From assembly GCA_003541985.1 (NCBI GenBank), contig DPLM01000343.1, positions 1 through 6,692 on the forward strand: a stretch of DNA of 6,692 nucleotides, read 5' to 3'. Below are positions 1-6,314 of the stretch, in pieces (the stretch's first letter is position 1; every line of letters begins with the position of its first letter). The notes below the pieces were generated by a model that saw only the letters and a list, made by a program, of their open reading frames with translations, was not told where the DNA came from and did not search any database. Position numbers and translations under genes: made by a program. This DNA is from Deltaproteobacteria bacterium. GTDB lineage: Bacteria; SAR324; NAC60-12.

Positions 1-100
1 GCTCAGGAACTAGAGTTCCAATCATGACGATTGAAACACCGTAGAGGCTCATCAGCCAATAGCAATAAATCGTTGCTTTGTTTCTTACGTGTTGAGTCAC
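1..100 (-). CDS. N-terminus of a probable membrane transporter (partial, possibly MFS)
   Basis: Reading leftward from a GTG at 100-98, a frame stays open to the window edge for 33 codons. It begins MTQHVRNKATIYCYW and continues through a hydrophobic stretch (about residues 11-31) that ends in GTLVPE. A short polar N-terminus, then one transmembrane helix ending in a Gly...Pro-Glu turn, resembles the first helix of major facilitator transporters, but this is too little sequence for a firm family call. A TAA lies immediately upstream in frame, so the start must be GTG at 100 or the internal ATG at 52-50. No strong Shine-Dalgarno precedes either one. The gene continues outside the window and points the same way as the ABC importer genes, 219 nt after them, so it could be read with them or from its own promoter. 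Confidence 0.42.
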   Translation of the reverse strand, partial: MTQHVRNKATIYCYWLMSLYGVSIVMIGTLVPE

Positions 101-319
101 TTATATGACTTTAAGTAGGTTTCAAACTTCATATTTAATTTTCAATCTGAATAAAAGCTTTATTTAACCAGTAATTTTGTAGGCTTGACTGAAAATATTC
201 GAATGAAAGTCTGAGGATAGATCAAGTAAGGATCAGAGGTTTTAGCAGAAAAAAATAGAATTAAATTTTAAATTTTTCTTAAGTTAAGCGCCAACTCTTT
301 CGTCAGTAAGATACAAGGC
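101..319. other. AT-rich intergenic spacer
   Basis: This 219-nt stretch lies between the ATPase stop and the putative transporter start and holds no gene. It contains short A/T-only complementary tracts (A7 at 249-255 facing T5 at about 273-277). On the minus-strand transcript these give an AU-only fold followed by a seven-U run, which could act as a weak terminator but lacks a GC-rich stem. An 8-bp palindrome ATTCGAAT sits at 197-204. No convincing -35/-10 pair for the downstream gene could be placed. Confidence 0.5.
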
Positions 320-1402
320 CTAGTCCCTTAGAATTGCCATGCTCTTTGGATTCCATGAAGCCCAAATCAAGTTTTCCCCAATAGACTTTCCAAGGTCCGG
401 ATCTACAAAGGCTCGCAAATTTTTATCAGCAGTTCCCTCAACATGAAAATCGACAAGCATCCGACTACCAAGGAAGGTTCTATTTACCAGTTTCCCTTTG
501 ACTTGATTCACTTGGTCAGGACACTTTTGATGAAATTCTAATCTCTCTAATCTGACTGATGCTGTGATTTGCGAGCTGTTTATTGGCATAATTCCAGTTG
601 AATAACCGAGCAATGTGTGTCCAAACCAATCCATTTTAACTACACCATTTTCTTGACTGATCAACTTGCCATTCAGGAAATTTGTCTCACCTATAAAATC
701 TGCTACGAAGCGGGTAGCAGGCTGGAAATACAATTCTTCTGGTGAACCATCCTGTTCTACTTTTCCAATGTTCATTACAATAATTCGGTCAGACATGGTT
801 AGAGCTTCATCCTGATCATGCGTAACAAAGCAAAAAGTCTTGTCAGTCTGTCGCTGTATGGACTTCAATTCACATTGAACCTGGCCACGTAATTTAGCAT
901 CCAACGCTGCCAAGGGTTCATCAAGTAGCAGCAATACAGGATCGGGAGCAAGAGCTCGAGCCAACGCTACTCTTTGTCGCTGACCACCAGACAATTGGCC
1001 TGGATAACGATGCCCGTAGTCTTTAAGCTCCAAAAATGACATGATCTCATCAACCTGCTGTCTAATCACTACCTTTTCAATGCCTTTCAACTCCAATGAG
1101 AAAGAAATATTTTGTCGGACAGTCATATGAGGAAACAAGGCATAATCCTGAAAGACCATGTTAACATGGCGCCTTTCAGGAGGCTGATGAGTCACATCTT
1201 CGCCATCTAGAATCACCCGACCTGTATCCGGCCGCTCAAAGCCACCTAAAATACGAAGAGTGGTTGATTTTCCACAACCCGAAGGCCCCAGGAACGTCAC
1301 GAACTCTCCCTGCTTAATCTCTAGCGACAAGTGTTCTAAGGCAACTGCACTACCAAATTTCTTTGAAACTCCATCTAATTGAACAAGTGACTGGGATATC
1401 AT
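320..1402 (-). CDS. ABC transporter ATP-binding protein, PotA-like
   Basis: This is the cytoplasmic ATPase that powers import by the two permeases encoded just upstream. The 360-residue length is normal for the spermidine/putrescine/iron/sulfate (CUT1-like) class. Visible motifs are Walker A GPSGCGKST (39-47), the Q-loop glutamine in VFQDYALFPH (Q85), signature LSGGQRQR (137-144), Walker B LLLLDEP (157-163), the D-loop around D168, and the switch histidine in VTHDQDEA (H195). The C-terminal third (about 235-360) fits a TOBE-type regulatory domain, which in this class contacts the partner subunit and can bind ligands. ATG at 1402 overlaps the TGA of the preceding permease by four bases, and AAGGGA at 1413-1408 gives a ribosome site 5 nt away, so translation is probably coupled. 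All catalytic residues are intact. The family is certain; the substrate is not set by this subunit. Confidence 0.96.
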   Translation of the reverse strand: MISQSLVQLDGVSKKFGSAVALEHLSLEIKQGEFVTFLGPSGCGKSTTLRILGGFERPDTGRVILDGEDVTHQPPERRHVNMVFQDYALFPHMTVRQNISFSLELKGIEKVVIRQQVDEIMSFLELKDYGHRYPGQLSGGQRQRVALARALAPDPVLLLLDEPLAALDAKLRGQVQCELKSIQRQTDKTFCFVTHDQDEALTMSDRIIVMNIGKVEQDGSPEELYFQPATRFVADFIGETNFLNGKLISQENGVVKMDWFGHTLLGYSTGIMPINSSQITASVRLERLEFHQKCPDQVNQVKGKLVNRTFLGSRMLVDFHVEGTADKNLRAFVDPDLGKSIGENLIWASWNPKSMAILRD

Positions 1403-2187
1403 AACGATCCCTTATTCGCATTACGAGTATACCTCTCAGCCCAAATACCAATGGCTGCAGTCAAAACTAAGGCCACTGTAGAGATCGCATTGATTTCAGG
1501 AGACATCCCTGAACGCAGCATCGCAAAAATCAATACTGGGAGTGTTGGTTCGTATCCGCCTAGAAAGAAAGACCGCACAAAATCATCGAAGCTCAGTAAA
1601 AGGCAAAATATACTTGCCCCCAGAATGGCTGGAACCAAATAGGGTAGAGTGATTCTCAGAAATGCGATGAGGGGATCCGCACCGAGATCACGTGCTGCTT
1701 CGATCTGACTTTTTGGCATTGTTGATAGCCGTGCCATCACAACGAGTGTCACAAACGGCACATTGTGAACCGCATGTGACCAGATAATCGCTCCCATTCC
1801 AGGTTCAATTTCTAACCAGCGTGCATATATTCGAAAAGCAATCGCCGAGATGATTCCTGGCACAAGTGCTGGAAGAACCATCAACCCAAAGGTAAACGCC
1901 CTACCCCAGAATTTTCTACTCTCCAAAAGTACAGCGATCCAAGTACCTACCGCTACAGAAATCAAAGTGGAGAGAAGGGCAATAATCACAGAGTAACCGA
2001 AGGTGTAAAGCACCTCTGCATCAGAAAAAATTCCAGTGTACCAGTCAAAAGTCCAGGAACGAATTGGGAAGCCAATGAATTTGCTATCCTTGAATCCCAT
2101 TAAGATCATCAAGATCAATGGCACAAAGACGTAGAGTACAAATGCCCAATAAATACATGCTAATACGATGCGGTTACCTCTCCTCAT
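1399..2187 (-). CDS. ABC transporter permease, PotC-like
   Basis: This is the second inner-membrane permease of the importer, 262 residues from the chosen start. It has about six hydrophobic segments (near 7-30, 64-86, 98-120, 133-152, 187-208 and 233-250). The EAA loop that docks on the ATPase is clear: EAARDLGADPL at 163-173, followed by the conserved Leu-Pro at 181-182. The frame is open further upstream to an ATG at 2292, but ATG at 2187 is preferred. It has a strong purine-rich site (GGGGGAG, 2199-2193) 5 nt upstream, it overlaps the previous gene's TGA by exactly four bases, and the charged-then-hydrophobic start MRRGNRIVLA is typical of PotC. The upstream extension would be Cys/His-rich and would overlap the previous gene by 109 bases. 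Family assignment is firm; the transported compound is unknown. Confidence 0.95.
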   Translation of the reverse strand: MRRGNRIVLACIYWAFVLYVFVPLILMILMGFKDSKFIGFPIRSWTFDWYTGIFSDAEVLYTFGYSVIIALLSTLISVAVGTWIAVLLESRKFWGRAFTFGLMVLPALVPGIISAIAFRIYARWLEIEPGMGAIIWSHAVHNVPFVTLVVMARLSTMPKSQIEAARDLGADPLIAFLRITLPYLVPAILGASIFCLLLSFDDFVRSFFLGGYEPTLPVLIFAMLRSGMSPEINAISTVALVLTAAIGIWAERYTRNANKGSL

Positions 2188-3170
2188 GAGGACTCCCCCT
2201 TTCGTAAAGATTTCATTAGTCTTTGGAAGACCCCTGTAACGAGCAAAGCTACTATAAACATGATGACAGCAAAGGCAGCACCTGTTGGCCATTCATCTCC
2301 TGCTACATGAAAGAAACCCGCAATGGTTTCAGCAAAAACTGTTGTTGATGGTCCTCCCAAAAGTACTGGGGTCGCATAAAAACCAGTCGAAATCAGAAAT
2401 ACTAGCGTACAACCTGAGGAGATTCCCTCAATGGTGAGCGGTAGGGTAATTTTTCGGAACCTAGACCATGCCCCAGCCCCCAGGTCAGCCGCCGCTTCGT
2501 TGAAGCTTTTTGGAAGTTTTTCAAGTGCTGAGTATAAAGGCAACAACATATAAAGCGCTGTCAGGTAGACCATCCCAAGCCCCATTGAAAAACTCGTGTA
2601 CATGAAGGGAATGGGTCGATCAATCAACCCCAGCCACTTAAGAGCAAGATTTAATGCACCCGTGTTTCCGAGCAATATCATGATTGCATAGGTGCGAACA
2701 ATCTCTCCTACCCAAAAGGGAATCAATAAAATTAATAAGAGCAGCATCTGATTTTTACGGCTTACATGACGAGCCAGAAAATATGCAATTGGGTAGGTGA
2801 TGAGCAGCGTGCACAAAGTGAAAACAGCAGCAAAAATTAAAGTCCGGAAAAGAGGCATCCAAAAAATGGGGTCACCAAAAAACTTAAAATAGCTCTCCAG
2901 GGAAAACTCCTGAGCTACATCTGGAGCTACTGGATAAGCATCGAGGAGAGAGACACGCAACATCTGAAGCATTGGGCCTAGATGCTGCGTAAGCAACCAA
3001 AGGATGGGAAAAGCAGCAAGTATGAAGAACTGTCTTCGAGGAGAAATTGTGACAAACGACATCAAAGTCTGATAGGGACCCCAGTTAGCTAACCGACCCC
3101 AAAATGATCTTTCATCTCCCGTTTTCACAGGACCTTCGCGGTCATTGCTTACGGATCCTTCAGTAGACAT
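2184..3170 (-). CDS. ABC transporter permease, PotB-like
   Basis: This is the first inner-membrane permease of the importer, 328 residues. A polar N-terminal tail of about 45 residues, longer than in many PotB proteins, precedes about six membrane segments (near 47-64, 108-132, 141-167, 193-212, 247-270 and 295-315). The cytoplasmic EAA loop reads NEAAADLGAGAWSRFRKI (224-241) and leads into a conserved Leu-Pro (243-244). Between helices, PFWVGEIVRTYA (151-162) is typical of this permease class. The start is less certain than for the neighbours: AAAAGG (3186-3181) lies 10 nt before the ATG, and GGAAG directly abuts it. ATG codons at residues 37 and 68 are alternatives, the latter too late. It follows the binding-protein gene by 74 nt and overlaps the next permease by four bases. 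Confidence 0.94.
   Translation of the reverse strand: MSTEGSVSNDREGPVKTGDERSFWGRLANWGPYQTLMSFVTISPRRQFFILAAFPILWLLTQHLGPMLQMLRVSLLDAYPVAPDVAQEFSLESYFKFFGDPIFWMPLFRTLIFAAVFTLCTLLITYPIAYFLARHVSRKNQMLLLLILLIPFWVGEIVRTYAIMILLGNTGALNLALKWLGLIDRPIPFMYTSFSMGLGMVYLTALYMLLPLYSALEKLPKSFNEAAADLGAGAWSRFRKITLPLTIEGISSGCTLVFLISTGFYATPVLLGGPSTTVFAETIAGFFHVAGDEWPTGAAFAVIMFIVALLVTGVFQRLMKSLRKGESS
2193..2199 (-). promoter_or_regulatory. Ribosome binding site deciding the PotC-like start
   Basis: GGGGGAG on the minus strand lies 5 nt upstream of ATG 2187, inside the last codons of the PotB-like gene. It supports the 262-residue start over the in-frame ATG at 2292. Confidence 0.75.
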
Positions 3171-3202
3171 CTTCCAGATACCTTTTGCTGGGACAACCGA
3201 TG

Positions 3203-3231
3203 TAGCCCGACTGATATAGATAGACGGACTA
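3203..3231 (-). other. Intercistronic stem-loop between binding-protein and permease genes
   Basis: On the minus-strand transcript, TAGTCCG (3231-3225) can pair with CGGGCTA (3209-3203). This is a 7-bp stem with one G-U pair and a 15-nt loop, beginning about 14 nt after the binding-protein stop. No U-run follows, so it is not a classical terminator. Hairpins in this position often stabilise the binding-protein message or cut read-through, so that binding protein outnumbers permease. The stem is short and could be chance. Confidence 0.35.
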
Positions 3232-3244
3232 TAGCTAAATTCGA

Positions 3245-4351
3245 CTATGCGGCTTTCACAGCTTCAACTGCTGGATCAACAAGTCCATACTTCATCTTAT
3301 TTGCCTCAGCTCGGAAGAATTGAAGATTAGCAAGTTGTTCTTCGGGGAAGGACGTCGATCTTTTTTCAAGATCAGTCAGATATTTTGATGCGTCCTTGTA
3401 GGTGGAGATAAATCCAGAAGCCTTCGTCATGGATGCACCAATTTCTGGGGATGCCAGGATCGCATTCAGGAAGGTATAAGCATTGTCCAAGTTTGGAGCA
3501 TTGTTGGCAATATTGTACGTGTAGACAAAACCGTAGGATCCCTCTCTCGGAATGGTCATCCCCAGTGGGAAGCCATCGTTGATTAAGGCTGCTGCAGGAC
3601 CGTTCCAACTGTGGCCTAATGCAATGTCTTGATTGACAAACATTTGTTGCACCTCTGCGCCACTGTCATAATATTTGCGCACCAGAGGTTTCTTCCGAAT
3701 CAAAAACTGCTTCGCTTCCTCCACGATTGCAGCCGCTTTGTCTGGGTCATTCAGATAAGCCACCATGTTGCCATCATATCCAAGCATCAGCATCACGATT
3801 GACATCATGTCTTGGATAATATAGGCAGTCTGTCCGGAATACTTATCTGAGAACAGCGTATCCCAGGTCAAAGCTTCTTCCATAGAAACTAGCTCAGAGT
3901 TATAGGCTAAAACTTCCATTCCAGATAAAATGGGTGCTCCCCATTTCTCACCATTGATGGTTGCCCAGTCACTTTCCGAAAAAGTCGGATTGATTTTACC
4001 CCAGTTCTTTAGTCTATCTGTATCAAGTGGAGCCAACAATTTGCTGTCAATAAATTGCAAGAACCGATGTCCAGCAACTGTCATAATGTCAACAGTTGGG
4101 TTGGGTTGCTCAGCTGCCAGCAAATTAAATTGCTTGCCCTGATCGTCAACCAAACGGATGTTAATTTTGATACCAGTTTCGGCTTCAAATTGTTTTTTGA
4201 AACTTTTAGGAACAAAATCGTTGTAGGTCCAGATGTTGACTTCTCCTCCAGAAGCTGAAGCACGTCGAATGTAGGCTGGGCTAGCGAATGCTGCTCCAGC
4301 TAGAGCAGTCATTCCAATAAATTTTCGACGGTTTAGTTTGTAATCTCCCAT
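3245..4351 (-). CDS. Periplasmic substrate-binding protein of a Pot-type ABC importer (Tat signal)
   Basis: This 368-residue extracytoplasmic solute-binding protein captures the substrate for the importer encoded downstream. Its N-terminus has a twin-arginine signal: NRRKFIG at 7-13, a mildly hydrophobic stretch (11-26) and a likely cleavage after ASA (31-33), implying export in folded form through Tat. The mature part starts with GEVNIWTYNDF (36-46) and has the DIMTVAGHRF and LLAPLD segments (88-110) typical of spermidine/putrescine-type binding proteins. ALGHSWNGPAA (244-254) matches the region of PotD holding a ligand-stacking Trp (W249 here). By recalled alignment, the PotD Trp/Asp pair that binds the amine falls at FVYTY (275-279), where neither residue is kept, so the ligand may differ. 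ATG 4351 has AAGGAG 8 nt upstream. First gene of the importer unit. Confidence 0.93.
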   Translation of the reverse strand: MGDYKLNRRKFIGMTALAGAAFASPAYIRRASASGGEVNIWTYNDFVPKSFKKQFEAETGIKINIRLVDDQGKQFNLLAAEQPNPTVDIMTVAGHRFLQFIDSKLLAPLDTDRLKNWGKINPTFSESDWATINGEKWGAPILSGMEVLAYNSELVSMEEALTWDTLFSDKYSGQTAYIIQDMMSIVMLMLGYDGNMVAYLNDPDKAAAIVEEAKQFLIRKKPLVRKYYDSGAEVQQMFVNQDIALGHSWNGPAAALINDGFPLGMTIPREGSYGFVYTYNIANNAPNLDNAYTFLNAILASPEIGASMTKASGFISTYKDASKYLTDLEKRSTSFPEEQLANLQFFRAEANKMKYGLVDPAVEAVKAA

Positions 4352-4359
4352 TTCATAAG

Positions 4360-4365
4360 CTCCTT
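4360..4365 (-). promoter_or_regulatory. Ribosome binding site of the binding-protein gene
   Basis: AAGGAG lies 8 nt before ATG 4351. A second ATG at 4356 is only 3 nt from the site and opens a 7-codon frame ending in TAA (4335-4333), so 4351 is the productive start. The site itself can fold into the loop and 3' arm of a small hairpin (4374-4355). Confidence 0.7.
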
Positions 4366-4372
4366 GTAAGCT

Positions 4373-4434
4373 ATGTTCTGTATTTCAATTAACTACGAAC
4401 ATCACAACTCCTCAGCAATCTGAGAAGCAATTGT
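4373..4434 (-). promoter_or_regulatory. Structured untranslated leader of the ABC importer message
   Basis: Two consecutive stem-loops can be drawn on the minus-strand RNA. The first (4434-4404) pairs GCUUCUCAG-type bases with CUGAGGAG around an AUUG loop: 8 bp including one G-U pair, then a 3-nt bulge and 4 more bp. The second (4402-4373) pairs AUGUUC with GAACAU around an 18-nt loop. Its 3' arm overlaps by two bases a third possible hairpin (4374-4355) that holds the ribosome binding site. I do not recognise a known riboswitch class. The pairings are seen by eye; their stability and regulatory role are inference. Confidence 0.3.
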
Positions 4435-4443
4435 AGATTTTTT

Positions 4444-4472
4444 GATATCTAATATTAATTATATAAGATATC
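4444..4472. promoter_or_regulatory. 29-bp near-perfect palindrome, candidate operator
   Basis: The arms GATATCT (4444-4450) and AGATATC (4466-4472) are perfect inverted repeats, and complementarity continues inward so that 12 of 14 base pairs match around a centre at 4458. It lies about 93 nt upstream of the binding-protein start and covers an exact TATAAT, a geometry typical of a repressor operator. No regulator gene is present in the window, and the site matches no operator I can name. Confidence 0.5.
4458..4463 (-). promoter_or_regulatory. Candidate -10 element of the ABC importer operon
   Basis: The minus strand reads TATAAT exactly, within the 29-bp palindrome. No good -35 hexamer stands 16-18 nt upstream; the best TTGxxx (TTGGAT) is 24 nt away. 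The region is very AT-rich, so a chance match is possible, or an activator may be needed. Transcription would start near 4451, giving a leader of roughly 100 nt. Confidence 0.35.
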
Positions 4473-4582
4473 TTTAAATCCACATTCATCCAACAAAGGC
4501 GGACATTACCAGATTTAACTCCCGAGGAAAGTCAATAAAAATTTTGGAGAAGTGCGTTTACAATCGGACTGACAAAATGTTG

Positions 4583-4606
4583 GCAAAGTTTGATAGTAAA
4601 GTCTGC
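4583..4606 (-). terminator. Weak candidate terminator after the opine dehydrogenase gene
   Basis: About 30 nt after the dehydrogenase stop, GCAGACTTT (4606-4598) can pair with AAACTTTGC (4591-4583) around a 6-nt loop: nine positions with one G-U and one C-C mismatch. Only a four-U run follows, several bases downstream. Termination would be partial at best, so read-through into the ABC genes is possible. Confidence 0.25.
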
Positions 4607-4635
4607 GAGTGTTTAATTCGATCTTTTGAAAATTA

Positions 4636-5730
4636 TCAGCGAACCCTTTTATCGAGTATCCCAGTAAAAGACGCTTTTTGAAGATCCTGAAGAGGGTATT
4701 TTTTAAGCTCAAGAGCAGCCAAAAGTTTGTTTTCTTTGGCAAAATCACGATCATACATCGCCGAAAAAATTTCGATTCCCGCTTCATGCAATTTAGCTGG
4801 CCGTTCTGCCAGTCGACCCAGCAAGGAAGTCAATTGCAAACCATAGGGCACATCTTCGGTCACGTATCTGCTATCTTCTGTGGTAGGCCCAATTCCCCCA
4901 TTACCTTGTTCATGCATCTGTTGATTCATCTCGGAAATCGGAGCAACTGGAACATGAAAACTGAGATGGAAATGCTCAAAAATCGTTTTTACCTTCAAAC
5001 CTAGGGTTTCAGCGATTGCCAAACGCTCCAGATCTAACATCTCAAGCAATTTTCCAATCTTAGGGGTCACATTTTGACCTTGGCTCCAAATTTCACCTCT
5101 TTCCATTCTGGTGATGTTACCCAACGCAATTCCAAGATGGTTCTGAGGGTTGAGGTTGGAAAGTGAGATGGCCAACAGCCCCGCACGGGGTTCAAAACGA
5201 TCATCAAAAAGTTGCTGGCAGACACTCATAGCACTTTTTGACATATCCTCCGGTATCGTGCAGAGGTCTATCCGGCTGCGAACTGTATTCACTCTTACGA
5301 CCGGCCCTTCCTCCCGTCTTCCAGTTACTGCTGTTGTGCCCCAGGCAGTAATTGGGATGGATACTCCCCTTGCTTTAAGCAGCTTCATTAGATAGAGAGC
5401 TCCCATTGAAGCATGCGAGGATACAATCACTTGCTGCCCTAGGGAAATATGAGGTGCTAGATCATCCATTACCTCCTTATGTCCCCAAGCTGGCAGCGCT
5501 AACATTAAGATTTGATTTTCAGCTACCAGTTCCCTCGCAGAATTAGCAATGCAGGGCTCAAAAAACAGTTCAATCGCCCCATTTGATGAAACTCCTGATT
5601 CTAAGCCCTCTGTACTTTTTCCGGAAGGTGACCAAAGCATTGGATGATGACCATGCTGAGCCAGGAGGGCAGCAGTTCCCAATGCAATGGAACCCGCGCC
5701 AGCGATTCCAACCCTCCATCTAGTGTTCAT
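4636..5730 (-). CDS. NAD(P)-dependent octopine/nopaline-type (opine) dehydrogenase
   Basis: Enzymes of this family reversibly join or split an amino acid and a 2-oxo acid through an N-(1-carboxyalkyl) secondary amine, using NAD(P)H or NAD(P)+. The 364 residues show both domains. The N-terminal Rossmann fold has dinucleotide motif GAGSIA (11-16). The C-terminal octopine-dehydrogenase domain (about 190-345) has NPQNH (194-198), whose His is the probable catalytic base, and the signature SRYVTEDVPYG (287-297), whose acidic residue likely partners it. Length is normal. ATG 5730 overlaps the preceding gene's TGA (5730-5727), with GAGGA 3 nt upstream. It is cotranscribed with the AhpD-like gene and lies 284 nt before the Pot-type importer. 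Family assignment is strong; the substrate, and the direction (catabolic is likelier next to an importer), are inferred. Confidence 0.87.
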   Translation of the reverse strand: MNTRWRVGIAGAGSIALGTAALLAQHGHHPMLWSPSGKSTEGLESGVSSNGAIELFFEPCIANSARELVAENQILMLALPAWGHKEVMDDLAPHISLGQQVIVSSHASMGALYLMKLLKARGVSIPITAWGTTAVTGRREEGPVVRVNTVRSRIDLCTIPEDMSKSAMSVCQQLFDDRFEPRAGLLAISLSNLNPQNHLGIALGNITRMERGEIWSQGQNVTPKIGKLLEMLDLERLAIAETLGLKVKTIFEHFHLSFHVPVAPISEMNQQMHEQGNGGIGPTTEDSRYVTEDVPYGLQLTSLLGRLAERPAKLHEAGIEIFSAMYDRDFAKENKLLAALELKKYPLQDLQKASFTGILDKRVR

Positions 5731-6314
5731 TCATCCTCAGCCAGTTGAATGGGATCACCTAACACATGCATCAAACGATTAGCCCAACCGAAGAGAGACG
5801 TAGAAAGGATCAAATCTAGGATTTCTTCATTTTTCAACCCGACTTTCCGAAGAGCCTTTAAATCTTCAGCATTAGCTTGGGGAGGGGATTCTGAAAGTTT
5901 GCAGGCAAGATTAAAAATAGCGGAATCACGTGGCGAGAGTTCAGCATTCATTCCCCTTGCAAGGAGCTTATCAGTGACCTCAGTACTGCTTGACAACTTG
6001 GCATGCCGGTCAGCATGGACAGCAGCACAGTAAACACAACGATTGACCATTGAAGAAGCAATTGCTCCTAGTTCCCGCTCAGATCGGGACATTCCCCCTT
6101 CATCATACATGATGGCATTGAAGAGCGGTGAGCGCACTTTCAAACTTTCCACGTCATGTGCCAGAGTCAGAACATATTCTGAGACCTTTGTGCTCGAAGG
6201 AGTCACCTTCAACGCGTCTAGTTGAGCAGGGGTTGCATCAGCCAACTTTACAGGTTTTACTCGAGGCCTCCATTTTGGTACTTTTCGCGTAAACTTATGC
6301 AACACTTTGCTCAT
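5727..6314 (-). CDS. AhpD-like alkylhydroperoxidase/CMD-domain protein (resembles the Avi_7169 family)
   Basis: This is a 195-residue cytoplasmic protein of the carboxymuconolactone decarboxylase/AhpD fold. The whole AhpD active-site pattern is present: Glu81, eleven residues, then C93-V-Y-C96-A-A-V-H100. In AhpD these residues carry out thiol-based peroxide reduction. A leading segment (about 7-60, including KWRPRVKPV) precedes the helical core, and GWANRLMHVLGDP near the C-terminus is typical of the TIGR04030 (Avi_7169) subfamily as I recall it. That subfamily usually sits beside a TIGR04029 (Avi_7170) protein, which matches the upstream neighbour here. ATG 6314 overlaps the previous stop by four bases, and GGAGGAG (6322-6316) lies just upstream. 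Related proteins act as peroxidases, but others of the fold are decarboxylases or isomerases, so a metabolic role is possible. Confidence 0.85.
   Translation of the reverse strand: MSKVLHKFTRKVPKWRPRVKPVKLADATPAQLDALKVTPSSTKVSEYVLTLAHDVESLKVRSPLFNAIMYDEGGMSRSERELGAIASSMVNRCVYCAAVHADRHAKLSSSTEVTDKLLARGMNAELSPRDSAIFNLACKLSESPPQANAEDLKALRKVGLKNEEILDLILSTSLFGWANRLMHVLGDPIQLAEDE

Noticed and set aside
2188..2292. N-terminal extension of the PotC-like permease (35 residues, Cys/His-rich)
   Set aside because: It would overlap the PotB-like gene by 109 bases and lacks a good ribosome site. The strong site and ATGA overlap favour ATG 2187.
4333..4356. Seven-codon frame overlapping the binding-protein start, possible leader peptide
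   Set aside because: Its ATG is only 3 nt from the Shine-Dalgarno and the peptide has no run of a regulating amino acid. Probably incidental.
4515..4787. Minus-strand 90-codon frame over the end of the dehydrogenase gene
   Set aside because: Most of it lies inside the dehydrogenase gene in another frame. It has no ribosome site, a basic low-complexity composition, and no recognisable family.
4678..5004. Plus-strand open frame of 108 codons antisense to the dehydrogenase
   Set aside because: It lies fully antisense to a well-supported gene, shows no ribosome site and has no recognisable motif. The other plus-strand frames in the window are the same kind of shadow.
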